64,000 bases of DNA from Vicinamibacteria bacterium. Its GTDB lineage: Bacteria; Acidobacteriota; Vicinamibacteria; Fen-336. The stretch spans positions 1-64,000 of the forward strand of contig JAMQGV010000037.1 in assembly GCA_025994075.1 (NCBI GenBank), in the 5' to 3' direction. Position 1 is the stretch's first letter. Every line of letters begins with the position of its first letter. A program made the translations under genes and the position numbers. The notes below the pieces were generated by a model that had not been told where the DNA came from, did no database searches, and saw only the letters and a program-made list of their open reading frames with translations. Of this stretch, positions 35,350-44,175 are shown piece after piece.

Positions 35350-36969
35350 ATGAAGCTCTCCCCGCTGCTGCTCGGCCTGGTCGCGCTGCTCGGCGCGTCC
35401 GCCGCCGGCGCGCAGACGCCGTGCGCGATCCAGGGCTCGGGCACCAGCTCGACGCTGCAGGGCAGCCGCGCGACGACCAGCGGCGTGGCGACGGCCGACT
35501 TCACGAACTCGGCGCTGCAGGGCTTCTTCCTGCTGGACCCGGCCTGCGACACCGACCCGGCGACGAGCAACGCGCTGTTCGTGTCCACGGGCAGCCGGCG
35601 AGCGAGCGCGCCCGTCGGTCACCGCGTCACCGTCGTCGGGCGCGTCGTCGAGTGGTTCGGCATGACCGCGCTCGAGCTCGAGAGCGTGACCGACAACGGC
35701 GCATTCCCCGGCGTGCTCGAGGTCGCGAGCCTGGACGTGCCGGCCGACGCCGCCGCTGCCGCGGCCTACCTCGAGGCGCGCGAGGGCATGCTGGTGGCCC
35801 CGAGCCGGCTCCGCGTCGTCGCCGCCACCAACCACTACGGCGAGGCCTGGACGCTGCCGGAGAGCGCCGGCATCGACCGCCTGTTCCGCGGCGCCGACGA
35901 CCCGCGCAAGCTGGGTCTCGCGGCGCCCGCCGGCTGGCTGCCGCTCGACCACGGTGACCGGGTGTCCGGCACCAGCGGCGTGCTGGCCTTCACCTACGGC
36001 GCCTGGAAGCTGCTGCTGCCCGCCGGGCGCACGCCGAACGTCGAGAAGAGCGGCCTGCAGCCGCCGGCCCGCGCCACCGGTACCGGCGACCCGCTGACGA
36101 TCGCGTTCTGGAACGTCGAGAACCTCTTCGACGCGGCGGACGATCCCGGCAAGGAGGACACGGTCGTGGCGCCGGGCGATTACGCGGCCGGCCTCGCCCG
36201 CCGCGCCCGCCAGGTCGCCTCGGCGCTGGGCCTGCCCGACCTGCTCGCGGTGGCGGAGGCGGAGAACCTCGGCGTGCTGCAGGACCTCGCGAACCAGGCC
36301 GAACTCCTGGCCGTCGGCTACCGGCCGGTGCTAGTCGAAGGGCCCGACGGGCGCGGCATCGACGTCGGCGCCCTGTACAACCCCGCGCGCCTGGAGCTGC
36401 GGTCTTTCGAGGCGCGCCAGAGCTGCACGGGTACCGATCCTGGCACGGGCCTCGCCTGCCCGTCCGGCGCCGGCTTCGCGCTGTTCGCGCGGCCGCCGCT
36501 GGTCGTCCAGCTCACGGTGATCGCGACCGGCGAACGCCTCGCCCTGATCGTCAACCACTTCAAGGCCCAGGACGCGAGCACGACCACCGACGAGAACCTG
36601 CGCGCCGCCCAGGCCGAGGCCGTGCGCCTGCTGGCGGCGGAGTTGAAGGCCGCCGACCCGACGCTCTCGGTGATCGTCGCCGGCGACCTCAACGACTTCG
36701 AGGACTCGCCGACGCTCGCCGGGCTCCTCGCCGGCGGTGCGCTCGTCGACCTCACCGCCCGCGCAGCCGGCGGGCGTGCCTACACGTACGCGTTCGACGG
36801 CCTGGCCCAGGTGCTCGACTACGTGCTGGTCGACGCTGCGCTGCAGGGCCGGGTCGAGGAGTTCGTGCCGGTGCACTCGAACGTCGACTTCGGCGCGCCG
36901 GCGCCGGGCACCGACGCGGTCCGCGCCTCCGACCACGACGCCGTCCTGCTGCGGCTGCGCCTGCGCTAG
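35350..36969 (+). CDS. Exported endonuclease/exonuclease/phosphatase-family protein
   Basis: 539 residues with signal peptide (LLGLVALLGASAAGA). The N-terminal ~230 residues resemble the OB-fold region of ExeM/NucH-type extracellular nucleases (GVATADFTNSALQGFFLLDP, VGHRVTVVGRVVEWFGMTAL). From about 250 the EEP catalytic fold is visible: IAFWNVENLFDAADDPG (N and E), LLAVAEAENLGVL, LALIVNHFKAQD, VIVAGDLNDFEDSPTL and VRASDHDAVLLRL, giving the Asn/Glu/Asp/His set of a metal-dependent phosphodiesterase. Probably degrades extracellular DNA. 13 bases after the deoxyhypusine-synthase-like gene, so perhaps cotranscribed. Confidence 0.88.
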   Translation: MKLSPLLLGLVALLGASAAGAQTPCAIQGSGTSSTLQGSRATTSGVATADFTNSALQGFFLLDPACDTDPATSNALFVSTGSRRASAPVGHRVTVVGRVVEWFGMTALELESVTDNGAFPGVLEVASLDVPADAAAAAAYLEAREGMLVAPSRLRVVAATNHYGEAWTLPESAGIDRLFRGADDPRKLGLAAPAGWLPLDHGDRVSGTSGVLAFTYGAWKLLLPAGRTPNVEKSGLQPPARATGTGDPLTIAFWNVENLFDAADDPGKEDTVVAPGDYAAGLARRARQVASALGLPDLLAVAEAENLGVLQDLANQAELLAVGYRPVLVEGPDGRGIDVGALYNPARLELRSFEARQSCTGTDPGTGLACPSGAGFALFARPPLVVQLTVIATGERLALIVNHFKAQDASTTTDENLRAAQAEAVRLLAAELKAADPTLSVIVAGDLNDFEDSPTLAGLLAGGALVDLTARAAGGRAYTYAFDGLAQVLDYVLVDAALQGRVEEFVPVHSNVDFGAPAPGTDAVRASDHDAVLLRLRLR

Positions 36970-36975
36970 CGCGCC

Positions 36976-38490
36976 ATGGCCCGCATCCTGGTCGTCGACG
37001 ACGAGCCGGTCCAGCTCCGCGTCTCCGCCGCGACTCTCGGCAAGGCCGGCCACGCGGTGATGACCACCGACGACGCCCACCTCGCGGTCACCCTGGCCGC
37101 TCGCGAGCAGCCCGAGCTGATCGTGCTCGACCTGCTGATGCCGGGCCTGACCGGCTTCGAGATCACGTCGGAGCTGCGCCGCGACGAGCGCACGCGCGGC
37201 ATCCCGGTGCTGTTCGTCTCCTCCGCCGACAGCCCCGAGGACCGCGTGCGCGGCCTGCGCTCGGGCGGCGACGACTACCTGGTCAAGCCTTTCGCGGGCG
37301 ACGAGCTGGTGATCCGCGCCGAGCGCCTGCTCGGCGCGGAGCGCGGCGACGACTGCCTCTCCGGGCGCCTCGGGGCCTACACGGTGTGGGACCTGTTGCA
37401 GCACCTCGAGCACTCGCGGCTGTCGGGCCGGCTGGTGGTCCAGAGCCCCGACGGCCGCGCCGAGCTGCGGCTGAAGGACGGCGCCGCGCTGAGCGCGCAC
37501 TTCTCGCCGTGGTCGGGCCGCGAGGCGGTGCTGGCCCTGCTCGGCCAGCGCGAAGGCCGCTTCTCGTTCGAGTCGATCCGCGAGGCCGACCCGCCGGCGA
37601 ACCCCGCCGAGTTCCCGCTGCCGCTGCAGGACGTGATGCTGGAGGCGAGCACGCTGATCGACGAGCTGGGCCTGCGCCGCGGCGATCTGCCCGAGCCGTT
37701 CACGCCGCTGCGGGCGGCCGCTGGCGCCAGCACGCGCTGGGAGGAGCGCTACTCCTCGCTGCCGATCGAGGCGGTGCTCGAGCGCGCGGGGCGGCCGGAG
37801 GCGACCAGCCTCGAGGCCCTGCGCCGCGCCCGCATCGCCCCGGTCCTGCGCCTCGACCTGGCGGTCGCGCTGCTCGTCGAACGCGGGCTGCTCGACGCCG
37901 GCGTCGGCCAGCGGCGGCTGCCGACCGGCGCCCACGACCTGACCGGGCTGCGCGTCAACTCGTTCCTGCGCGAGGAGGACGAGGGCGCCCGCGACGTGAT
38001 GGCGCTGGCGCTGCTGCAGAAGCGCTCGCTCGGCTCGGTCCACGTGCTGCTGCTCGCCGAGCCGGGCGCGTGGAAGGGCGTCGTCGACCCGTTCTCGGCG
38101 GTGCCCGTCGACGAGCGCACGCGGCCGTGGCGCATCCTCGGCGAGATGCTCGCCACCAAGGGCAGCGGCACCGCGGTGCTGCGCCGCCCCGAGGGCCTCG
38201 TCTCCGTCCACGTGCAGCCGCTGCCCGACAGCCCCAACCCGTCGATCGCGGTGTTCCCGCTGTGCACGGGCGTCGCGCTGTGCCTCGGCGGCGGCTCCGA
38301 CCGCGCGGCCCAGGCGGTGATCACGCGGCTCGAGTCCTCCGACCGCGAGCACCGCGGCCTGCTGCTGGGCCCGCCCGCGGAGGCCGACCGCGCGGCCCGC
38401 CTGCTGCGCGGCACGAAGCGCTGGCGCTTCCACGACACGGTCCCGACGACCGTGCCGCGCTGGCTGACGCTGTTCAACCCGACGAACTGA
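36976..38490 (+). CDS. Response regulator with DUF4388 (PATAN) domain
   Basis: 504 residues. Receiver domain at 1-125 with ILVVDDEPVQ, phospho-acceptor Asp52 in LIVLDLLMPG and Lys in DDYLVKPFAG. Residues about 130-240 are a DUF4388/PATAN domain (GRLGAYTVWDLLQHLEHSRL, SGRLVVQSPDGRAELRLKDG), typical of delta-proteobacteria, cyanobacteria and acidobacteria. The last 250 residues match nothing I recognise with confidence: a helical part with LRLDLAVALLVERGLLDAG and an alpha/beta part (SVHVLLLAEPGAWKG, LLLGPPAEADRAARLL). No DNA-binding motif, so output is probably through protein contact. Six bases after the EEP gene; its 3' end overlaps the convergent thioesterase by 17 bases. Confidence 0.85.
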   Translation: MARILVVDDEPVQLRVSAATLGKAGHAVMTTDDAHLAVTLAAREQPELIVLDLLMPGLTGFEITSELRRDERTRGIPVLFVSSADSPEDRVRGLRSGGDDYLVKPFAGDELVIRAERLLGAERGDDCLSGRLGAYTVWDLLQHLEHSRLSGRLVVQSPDGRAELRLKDGAALSAHFSPWSGREAVLALLGQREGRFSFESIREADPPANPAEFPLPLQDVMLEASTLIDELGLRRGDLPEPFTPLRAAAGASTRWEERYSSLPIEAVLERAGRPEATSLEALRRARIAPVLRLDLAVALLVERGLLDAGVGQRRLPTGAHDLTGLRVNSFLREEDEGARDVMALALLQKRSLGSVHVLLLAEPGAWKGVVDPFSAVPVDERTRPWRILGEMLATKGSGTAVLRRPEGLVSVHVQPLPDSPNPSIAVFPLCTGVALCLGGGSDRAAQAVITRLESSDREHRGLLLGPPAEADRAARLLRGTKRWRFHDTVPTTVPRWLTLFNPTN

Positions 38491-38887
38491 CCGAGACCCG
38501 GGCCCGCAGCGCGCCGTCGACCCGCTTCAGCCGCCCGCTCGCCGGATCGATCGGCGCCCACAGCGTCCTCGCCCGCGCCAGCAGCACGCCGTCGTCCTGC
38601 CGCACGATCTCGGTGTGGCGCTCGAACGTCGCGCTGGTCGCCTGCCCCACCCACGTCCGCAGCGCGACGGCTTCCCCGGCGAACGCGGGCCTCCGATAGT
38701 CGATCTCGTGCCGCACGACGACCCACGCGACCGCGGCCTGCTCCTCGGCCGTGGCCAGCACCCGCCAGTGCGCGATCGCCACGTCCTGCACCCAGCGCAG
38801 GTACACGAGGTTGTTGACGTGCCCGAGCTGGTCGATGTCGGAAGCCTCGACCCGCGTCAGCAGCTCGTACTTCGCCGGCTCGTCCAT
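38474..38887 (-). CDS. Acyl-CoA thioesterase, hotdog fold
   Basis: 137 residues of the 4-hydroxybenzoyl-CoA/YbgC-type thioesterase family: EASDIDQLGHVNNLVYLRWV holds the catalytic Asp and the GHVNN turn, and VVRHEIDYRRPAFAGEAVAL the second strand. It should hydrolyse a short or medium acyl-CoA in the cytoplasm. Single-gene unit, convergent with and overlapping the response regulator by 17 bases. A TAGGAT (complement of 38896-38901) ends eight bases before the ATG, again the leaderless arrangement. Confidence 0.9.
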   Translation of the reverse strand: MDEPAKYELLTRVEASDIDQLGHVNNLVYLRWVQDVAIAHWRVLATAEEQAAVAWVVVRHEIDYRRPAFAGEAVALRTWVGQATSATFERHTEIVRQDDGVLLARARTLWAPIDPASGRLKRVDGALRARVSVSSSG

Positions 38888-38895
38888 GCGTGCGC

Positions 38896-38901
38896 ATCCT
38901 A
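38896..38901 (-). promoter_or_regulatory. Possible leaderless -10 (TAGGAT) for the thioesterase
   Basis: TAGGAT on the minus strand ends eight bases before the thioesterase ATG; no Shine-Dalgarno or -35 is seen. The same TAGGATGCG string precedes the M50 protease gene. Confidence 0.35.
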
Positions 38902-39081
38902 GCGGTCCCGGCGGCCCGGTTCGAGGGCTCCGCAGGCGGGTTCGACTGCGACCCGCGCGGCTCGCGGCACAGGCGGCTCGACGGCGACCTGCGCGGCGAG
39001 CGCCGCAGGCGGTCCGCTGTCGGGCCGCGCGGTCCCGGCGCGACCGGCTCGGCCACGACGACGAACCACGACGCAGTCGGT

Positions 39082-39111
39082 TTGACAGGCCTGCGTCCCG
39101 CGCCCTACGAT
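39082..39111 (+). promoter_or_regulatory. Sigma-70 type promoter of tRNA-Leu
   Basis: TTGACA (39082-39087) and TACGAT (39106-39111) are separated by 18 bases, and the -10 ends 21 bases before the tRNA. This is one of the two clearest promoters in the window. The rest of the 245-base gap (38888-39132) holds only the thioesterase -10 and GC-rich sequence. Confidence 0.8.
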
Positions 39112-39124
39112 TCGGGTTCGCCGC

Positions 39125-39140
39125 ACTCCGGTGCCGGAGT
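39125..39140 (+). repeat. Palindrome overlapping the tRNA 5' end
   Basis: ACTCCGG-TG-CCGGAGT is a perfect inverted repeat with arms of seven bases. Its right arm is the tRNA 5' acceptor strand, so the leader could pair with it before RNase P cleavage. Confidence 0.5.
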
Positions 39141-39217
39141 GGTGGAATTGGCAGACACGCACGTTTGAGGGGCGTGTGGGTAAAACCGTGCGGGTTCGAG
39201 TCCCGCCTCCGGCACCA
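39133..39217 (+). tRNA. tRNA-Leu(GAG)
   Basis: 85 bases with a complete cloverleaf of the long-variable-arm class. The acceptor stem pairs GCCGGAG with CTCCGGC, the T arm is GCGGG-TTCGAGT-CCCGC, the anticodon loop reads TTGAGGG with anticodon GAG at 39167-39169, and the variable arm is about 14 bases. CCA is encoded (39215-39217). It reads CUC and CUU leucine codons; CUC is common in this GC-rich sequence. The leader forms a near-perfect palindrome with the 5' acceptor strand (39125-39140). Confidence 0.97.
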
Positions 39218-39228
39218 GCGCTTCCCCC

Positions 39229-41862
39229 TCAGCCCTCCGGATCGCCCTCGTGGGCGAGGCCTGCCGCGAGCAGGCCCAGCGGCAGCGCCAGCGCGGACGC
39301 CGGCAGCCCGGGCGCGAGCACGACGGCGGCGAGCACGGCCAGTCCCGATCCCGCCAGGGGCGCTGACCGAGCGCATCGAGCAGCCATGCCAAGCGCGATC
39401 ACCAGCCCCACCGCGGCCGCCGCGAAGTAGCCCGCGTCGCCGAGCCCGCGGGCGAGCCCGAGCCCCGCCAGCCCGACCCCGGGCCGCGGCTCGAGGGCGC
39501 CGCCGAGCGCCGCGACGGCGTCGGCGGGCGCAACCAGCGCGGGTAGCGCCGCAACTCCGAGCACCATCGCCGCGGCGGTTACCGCGCGCCTCCGCTGCCG
39601 GGCGTCGCCGCCCGCCAGCATCAGCAGCCCGCCCAGCGCCACGGGCTCCACGGCGCCCGCAGCCCCGAGCAACGCGCCGCCCGCGCACAGCCGGCCGGTG
39701 CGAACCAGCGCCCCAGCGACGAGCAGCAGCGCCAGCGCCCACGTCGCCCCGCCACCCCAGATCGCCGCGAAGAGCAGCGGCGGCGCGGCCAGCGCAACCG
39801 CGACGGCGCCCGGCTCGATCCCCAGCCGCTGCCCCGCGACGGCCACCGCCAGCGCGAGCCCGATCAACGCGAGCGCTGCACCCCGCCGCGGGTCGAGCGC
39901 GCCGTGGAGCGCGCCGAGCACTGCCGCCCCCGGCGTCGCGTGGGGCGGGTCGGGCGTGAAGCGCCGCGGCGGTTCCAGCCGGAAGCTCGAGCTCGCCGCC
40001 TCGCGGGCCTCGGGCCGCGCCGCCCCGGGCCGCGTCCACGGGCTCTCCATCGCGCGCAGTCGCGCCCCCGCGGCGCTCGCCTGCACGCTCCAGCCGCTCT
40101 CCTCGCGCCGCACGCCCGTCGCCTCGCCGAGCCGGGCGACGGCCAGCGTCGGAATCGCGAGCGCCGCCAGCAGCAGCGCCAGCCCCGCGGTTCGGGCGCG
40201 CACGGGCAACCCCACGGCCCCCGCCGCCAGCCACAGCACGCTCGCGCCGGCCAGCAGGGCGGAGACGGCGAGCCCGAGCGGGTCGGAGGTCAGCCCGTCG
40301 CCGGCGCGCGGGGCCAGCGCCGCGAGCGGCCGGAACAGCCAGGCCTCCAGCCCCGCTGCGCGCGCCTGCTCCCAGGCCGCGCGGAACACCGAGTTCTCGG
40401 CGGTCTCGACCGCGGCCAGCAGCAGCAGCGCGGGCACCGCGGCGAGGTCGCCGTCGCGGCGCCGCAGCAGGACCGCCAGCGGCAGCAGCACGGCGGCGGC
40501 GACGAAGTAGTTCGGGTGCACGATCCGCGAGAGGTAGAGCGCCGCGCACAGGGCGGTGGCGCCGTTGAGCAGCGCCGCGCCGAGACCCGGCGCGCGAAGC
40601 TGCGCGCGGACCATCAGCAGGCCGAGCGGAATCAGCAGCGGATACAGCCGCCCGAGCGGGAACGGGTCGCGCAGGTCCGCGATGGCGCCGGCATAGAGCA
40701 CGAAGTTGGCGAGGCCGATCCCGGGCGTGCCGCCGAACGGGTAGAGATCGCCGCCGAAGCCGACGTTGTAGGCGACCACGTCGGCCCAGAACGCGCGCGG
40801 GTCGAGCGCGACCACAGGCAGCGTGACGACGGCGGCCACCGCGAGACCCGCGAGCGCGGGCGCCGCAACCCGCCGGAGCGTCTCCGGTGCGACCAGCGCG
40901 CGCAGGTCGCCGCGCCAGCCGCCGCTCCCGTCGTGACGGGCTGCAGCCCAGTGCAGCAGCAGGAACGGCGCGAACGGCCACGCGAGCTGCTTCGTGGCGC
41001 AGGCGAGTCCGAGCCAGGCGCCGGCCGTGCGATGGGCGCCGCGCTCGCCGGCCTCGGCCGCCAGCAGCAGCAGCGCGACGAACAACAGCTCGTTGGCGCC
41101 GAACACCTGCTGCCACCACGCGAGCGGGTGGACGAGGATGCCCGCGGCGGCCAGCAGCCCGCGCCCGCCGCCGCCGGCCAGCCGCGCGGCGAGGAGCGCG
41201 GCCAGCGCCCACGCCAGCAGCGTGACGAAGCGCGGGTCGAAGAAACCGAAGACGGCCCGCGAGGCGAGCTGGAAGGGCGCCATCAGCACGTGGGTGCCGG
41301 GCAGGTAGGCGTGGTGGCGGGTGATCGGGTTGCCGCCGAGCGGCTCCCAGAAGGCCGAGGCTCGCGACTGGCGGCCGAGGACGCCCTGCGAATAGTCGGC
41401 CGCGTAGGGACTCTGCCCGGCCAGGATGCGGTCGATCGCCATCGGCAGCTGCACGACGCCGCCGTCCTGGCCGTAGGGCCGCTCCATCGCCTGCCCCATC
41501 GTCACCAGGCCGAGCGTGGGCACCACCACGAGCAGCGACGCGGACAGCACGAGCAGCGCGAGTCGGACGCGCACGCCCGCCCGCAGCAGCCCGGCCGCGA
41601 GCCAGCAGGCCGCGAGCAGCGCGAGCGCGCCGCCCGTCTGCAGCGCGAGCGGGTCGCGGTCGAGTTCGGCGCCGGGCCGGGTGACCAGCGCGCGCACGAA
41701 CCAGGGCGCCTGCGCGAACAGCGCCTCGTCGTGCAGCAGCCGCCAGGCCAGCACCCGCGGCGGGTCGAACGCCACCAGGTCGCGCGCGCACAGCAGCAGC
41801 AGCGCGGGCGCGGCCAGCGCGTCGAGCGGCACGCGGCGGGACGCGGGCGCCGGCTCCGTCAC
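39229..41862 (-). CDS. Large polytopic membrane protein, GT-C/GT87-like glycosyltransferase
   Basis: 877 residues starting at a GTG that overlaps the MFS stop as GTGA. About 18-20 hydrophobic helices are visible. An extracytoplasmic loop after the early helices (MERPYGQDGGVVQLPMAIDR, ILAGQSPYAADYS) and GTHVLMAPFQLASRAVFGFF resemble the DUF2029/GT87 type of polyprenol-phosphate-sugar-dependent transferases; KQLAWPFAPFLLLHW also fits. The last 300 residues form a second helix bundle after a hydrophilic stretch (RREESGWSVQASAAGAR and following), making the protein longer than most family members. It may attach sugars to a lipid or protein outside the membrane. Assignment rests on topology and a few motifs. 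Confidence 0.65.
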   Translation of the reverse strand: MTEPAPASRRVPLDALAAPALLLLCARDLVAFDPPRVLAWRLLHDEALFAQAPWFVRALVTRPGAELDRDPLALQTGGALALLAACWLAAGLLRAGVRVRLALLVLSASLLVVVPTLGLVTMGQAMERPYGQDGGVVQLPMAIDRILAGQSPYAADYSQGVLGRQSRASAFWEPLGGNPITRHHAYLPGTHVLMAPFQLASRAVFGFFDPRFVTLLAWALAALLAARLAGGGGRGLLAAAGILVHPLAWWQQVFGANELLFVALLLLAAEAGERGAHRTAGAWLGLACATKQLAWPFAPFLLLHWAAARHDGSGGWRGDLRALVAPETLRRVAAPALAGLAVAAVVTLPVVALDPRAFWADVVAYNVGFGGDLYPFGGTPGIGLANFVLYAGAIADLRDPFPLGRLYPLLIPLGLLMVRAQLRAPGLGAALLNGATALCAALYLSRIVHPNYFVAAAVLLPLAVLLRRRDGDLAAVPALLLLAAVETAENSVFRAAWEQARAAGLEAWLFRPLAALAPRAGDGLTSDPLGLAVSALLAGASVLWLAAGAVGLPVRARTAGLALLLAALAIPTLAVARLGEATGVRREESGWSVQASAAGARLRAMESPWTRPGAARPEAREAASSSFRLEPPRRFTPDPPHATPGAAVLGALHGALDPRRGAALALIGLALAVAVAGQRLGIEPGAVAVALAAPPLLFAAIWGGGATWALALLLVAGALVRTGRLCAGGALLGAAGAVEPVALGGLLMLAGGDARQRRRAVTAAAMVLGVAALPALVAPADAVAALGGALEPRPGVGLAGLGLARGLGDAGYFAAAAVGLVIALGMAARCARSAPLAGSGLAVLAAVVLAPGLPASALALPLGLLAAGLAHEGDPEG

Positions 41863-43100
41863 AGCGCCGCCAGCCGGTGGCCGCGGCGCAGCAGGCCCAG
41901 CGCGATCACGCCGAGCAGCGCGCAGTAGGCGCCGAGCACGACACGCAGCCCGAGCGGGCCGACCAGGACGCCGGCGACCAGGCCGCCGAGCGGGCCGCCG
42001 CCGCGGAAGGCGAGGCCGAAGGCCGACAGCACGCGCCCGCGCAGCGCGTCGGGGGCCAGCTCCTGGACCAGCGAGTTGAGCGTCGAGTAGGCGGTGACCA
42101 GCAGGCCGCCCGCGCCGAACAGCAGCGCCATCACCAGCGGCTGCCAGGACACGAACAGGGCCACGCCCGCGAGCACGGAGAAGCCGGCGAAGGTCGCGAG
42201 CATCAGCCGGCCGCGGCCCGGCACCTTGCCGCGCTGCGCGGTCAGCACGGCGCCGACGATCGCGCCGCCGCCGAAGCTCGACAGCAGCAGCGAGTAGCCG
42301 GCGGCACCCGTCTTCAGCACGTCGCCCGCGAGCACGGGCAGGTAGGTGATCAGCGGGAAGGCGAGGAAGCTGCCGAGCAGCGCGAGCAGCGTGAGCCCGA
42401 ACAGCTCCGGCGAGCGCCGGACGTGGGCGAGCCCCTCGCCGAGGCTCTGGCTCAGGGTGCGCCCGGCACTGCCCGCGGCCTGCGGCGGCGGCGGCAGGTG
42501 CAACCCGCGGATGGCGACGATCACCGCCACGAACGACAGCGCGTTGACCGCGAAGCAGGGCCCGGTGCCGGCCGAGGCCAGCAGCAGCCCCGCGATCGCC
42601 GGGCCGATCGCGCGCGACAGGTTGAACTGCAGCGAGTTGAGGGCGACGGCGTTGGGGATGTGGGCGGGCGGCACGATCGAGGTCAGCACGGCCTGGTAGG
42701 TGGGCGCCGACTGCGACTGGGCGAGGCCGGTCAGGAACGCGATCAGCAGGATCGCGCCGATGCCGAGCCGGTCGAGGTAGAAGAGCACCAGCAGCGCCGC
42801 CGCGAACACCATCTGCAGCACCTGCGAGGTGAGCAGGATCTTGCGGCGGTCGACGCGGTCCGCCACCGCGCCGCCGACCAGCATGAAGGCCAGCAGCGGG
42901 AACTCCGCGGCGAACGCGCGCAGGCCGAGGAAGAACGGCTCCCCCATCCGGGTGTGGATCAGCCACGACAGCGCGACGTCCTGGGTCCAGGTGCCGATCG
43001 ACGAGACGAACGCGCCCGACCACAGCCGGCGGAAGTCGCGGAACTGGAAGGCGGCCAGGAAGCCCGGCAGCGCGAGGCTGCGGCCCGCGCCGTCGCTCAC
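41859..43100 (-). CDS. MFS transporter, EntS/MFS_3 type
   Basis: 413 residues with 11-12 helices. Opening FRDFRRLWSGAFVSSIGTWT (DVALSWL next) and the loop GGAVADRVDRRKILLTSQVL are the MFS_3/enterobactin-exporter signature; QSQSAPTYQAVLTSIVPPAH and LQFNLSRAIGPAIAGLLLA follow as in the family. Likely a proton-driven efflux protein at the inner membrane; the exported molecule is unknown and no siderophore genes are near. It overlaps both neighbours by GTGA, placing it in one operon with the MshEN gene upstream and the membrane glycosyltransferase downstream. Confidence 0.9.
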   Translation of the reverse strand: MSDGAGRSLALPGFLAAFQFRDFRRLWSGAFVSSIGTWTQDVALSWLIHTRMGEPFFLGLRAFAAEFPLLAFMLVGGAVADRVDRRKILLTSQVLQMVFAAALLVLFYLDRLGIGAILLIAFLTGLAQSQSAPTYQAVLTSIVPPAHIPNAVALNSLQFNLSRAIGPAIAGLLLASAGTGPCFAVNALSFVAVIVAIRGLHLPPPPQAAGSAGRTLSQSLGEGLAHVRRSPELFGLTLLALLGSFLAFPLITYLPVLAGDVLKTGAAGYSLLLSSFGGGAIVGAVLTAQRGKVPGRGRLMLATFAGFSVLAGVALFVSWQPLVMALLFGAGGLLVTAYSTLNSLVQELAPDALRGRVLSAFGLAFRGGGPLGGLVAGVLVGPLGLRVVLGAYCALLGVIALGLLRRGHRLAAL

Positions 43101-44092
43101 GCCGGCGGCGCGGCGCGCCCGGCGGCCTTCTCCGCCTCCGCGATGCGGGCGCGGATGATGCGCAGGTAGGCCTTCGAGGCCTTCTGCAGCGCCAGGATCA
43201 GGTCGCCGAGGTCGGCCTTCACCTGCCCGGCCGGTCCCGCGTCGCCGTAGACGAGGTTGACGACCCGGCCGCGCACCAGCACCGGGAGCAGCGCCAGGTT
43301 GGTGCCGGGCCGCTTGCCGATCTCGCGCAGGAAGCGCTCGGTCTCCGTCTCCGGGCCGGGGCGGCCCACGAACGGCGTCTTGTCGCGCGCGACCGCCCGG
43401 AACAGCGACGGCTGGTCGAGCGGGATGCGCAGCGCCGCGGCCCGCTCGCGGTCGACGCCTTCGCCCAGCGCGCTCCAGCCGACGACCCACGGCTCGCGCA
43501 CGATGAAGAAGATCACGCGCCGGAACGTCTTGTGGGCCAGCGCCAGCACCGCCTCGACGACCTCGTCGCGGGAGGCGGCGGAGTCGAGGCGGGCAGCGGC
43601 CTCCTCGGGGCTCAGCACGGCCGGCTCGGGCGCCGCCGGGTGGTGGGTGTCGGTGTAGCGCCAGCGCTCGTCGACCCCGTACCAGTCGCGCAGCAACTGG
43701 ATCATCCGGAACTCGGGGACCACGTGCCGCTTGACGATGAAGCCGCGCGAGTAGCCGATCTTCGCGACGGTCGAGTGGTCGGAGGGATCGACCATCAGCA
43801 GCGACAGCGTCTTGCCCGAGACCTTGTAGGGGAACACCTTGCGGTCCGCCGCCATCGCCTTCGGGACCAGCTTGACCACCTCGGGGTCGATCTGGCGCGG
43901 GTCGACCACCACGGTCGGCACGCCGTGGGCCTTCGACAGCGCCTCGTGCAGCCGCTCCTCGGTGATGAAGCCGAGCTCGTGCAGGCTGGTGCCGAGGCGC
44001 CCTCCGTAGAGCACCTGGTGCTGGATCGCCTCCTGGAGCTGGCGCTCGGTGACGATTCCGCGGTCCTTGAGGATTCGGGCGAGGATGGGCAT
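43097..44092 (-). CDS. MshEN/GspE N-terminal-domain protein
   Basis: 331 residues. Residues 1-75 contain two MshEN-type motifs in tandem: ILARILKDRGIVTERQLQEA and GRLGTSLHELGFITEERLHE. MshEN domains at the N terminus of type II secretion/pilus ATPases bind c-di-GMP; the second motif keeps RLG while the first reads ILA in its place, so binding is plausible but not sure. There is no ATPase domain; instead a GAF-like C-terminal part (about 165-320, VVEAVLALAHKTFRRVIFFI, LLPVLVRGRVVNLVYGD). Probably a cytoplasmic adaptor. It is divergent from the histidine kinase/EAL cluster across an 83-base gap. Confidence 0.8.
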   Translation of the reverse strand: MPILARILKDRGIVTERQLQEAIQHQVLYGGRLGTSLHELGFITEERLHEALSKAHGVPTVVVDPRQIDPEVVKLVPKAMAADRKVFPYKVSGKTLSLLMVDPSDHSTVAKIGYSRGFIVKRHVVPEFRMIQLLRDWYGVDERWRYTDTHHPAAPEPAVLSPEEAAARLDSAASRDEVVEAVLALAHKTFRRVIFFIVREPWVVGWSALGEGVDRERAAALRIPLDQPSLFRAVARDKTPFVGRPGPETETERFLREIGKRPGTNLALLPVLVRGRVVNLVYGDAGPAGQVKADLGDLILALQKASKAYLRIIRARIAEAEKAAGRAAPPA

Positions 44093-44112
44093 CTGGCGGC
44101 GCCGGGGCGGGG

Positions 44113-44139
44113 ATTGTAGCGTGGCTGCCCTGATATGAT
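44113..44139. promoter_or_regulatory. Divergent promoter region (TACAAT minus, extended -10 TGATATGAT plus)
   Basis: For the histidine kinase, TGATATGAT (44131-44139) is an extended -10. For the MshEN gene, TACAAT on the minus strand (44118 to 44113) lies 20 bases before its ATG. Neither has a strong -35. The two elements are interleaved in the 83-base gap, so the two units may compete for polymerase. Confidence 0.5.
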
Positions 44140-44175
44140 CCCGGGTCTTACGGTCTTCCCCTCAGGAGACGGGCC

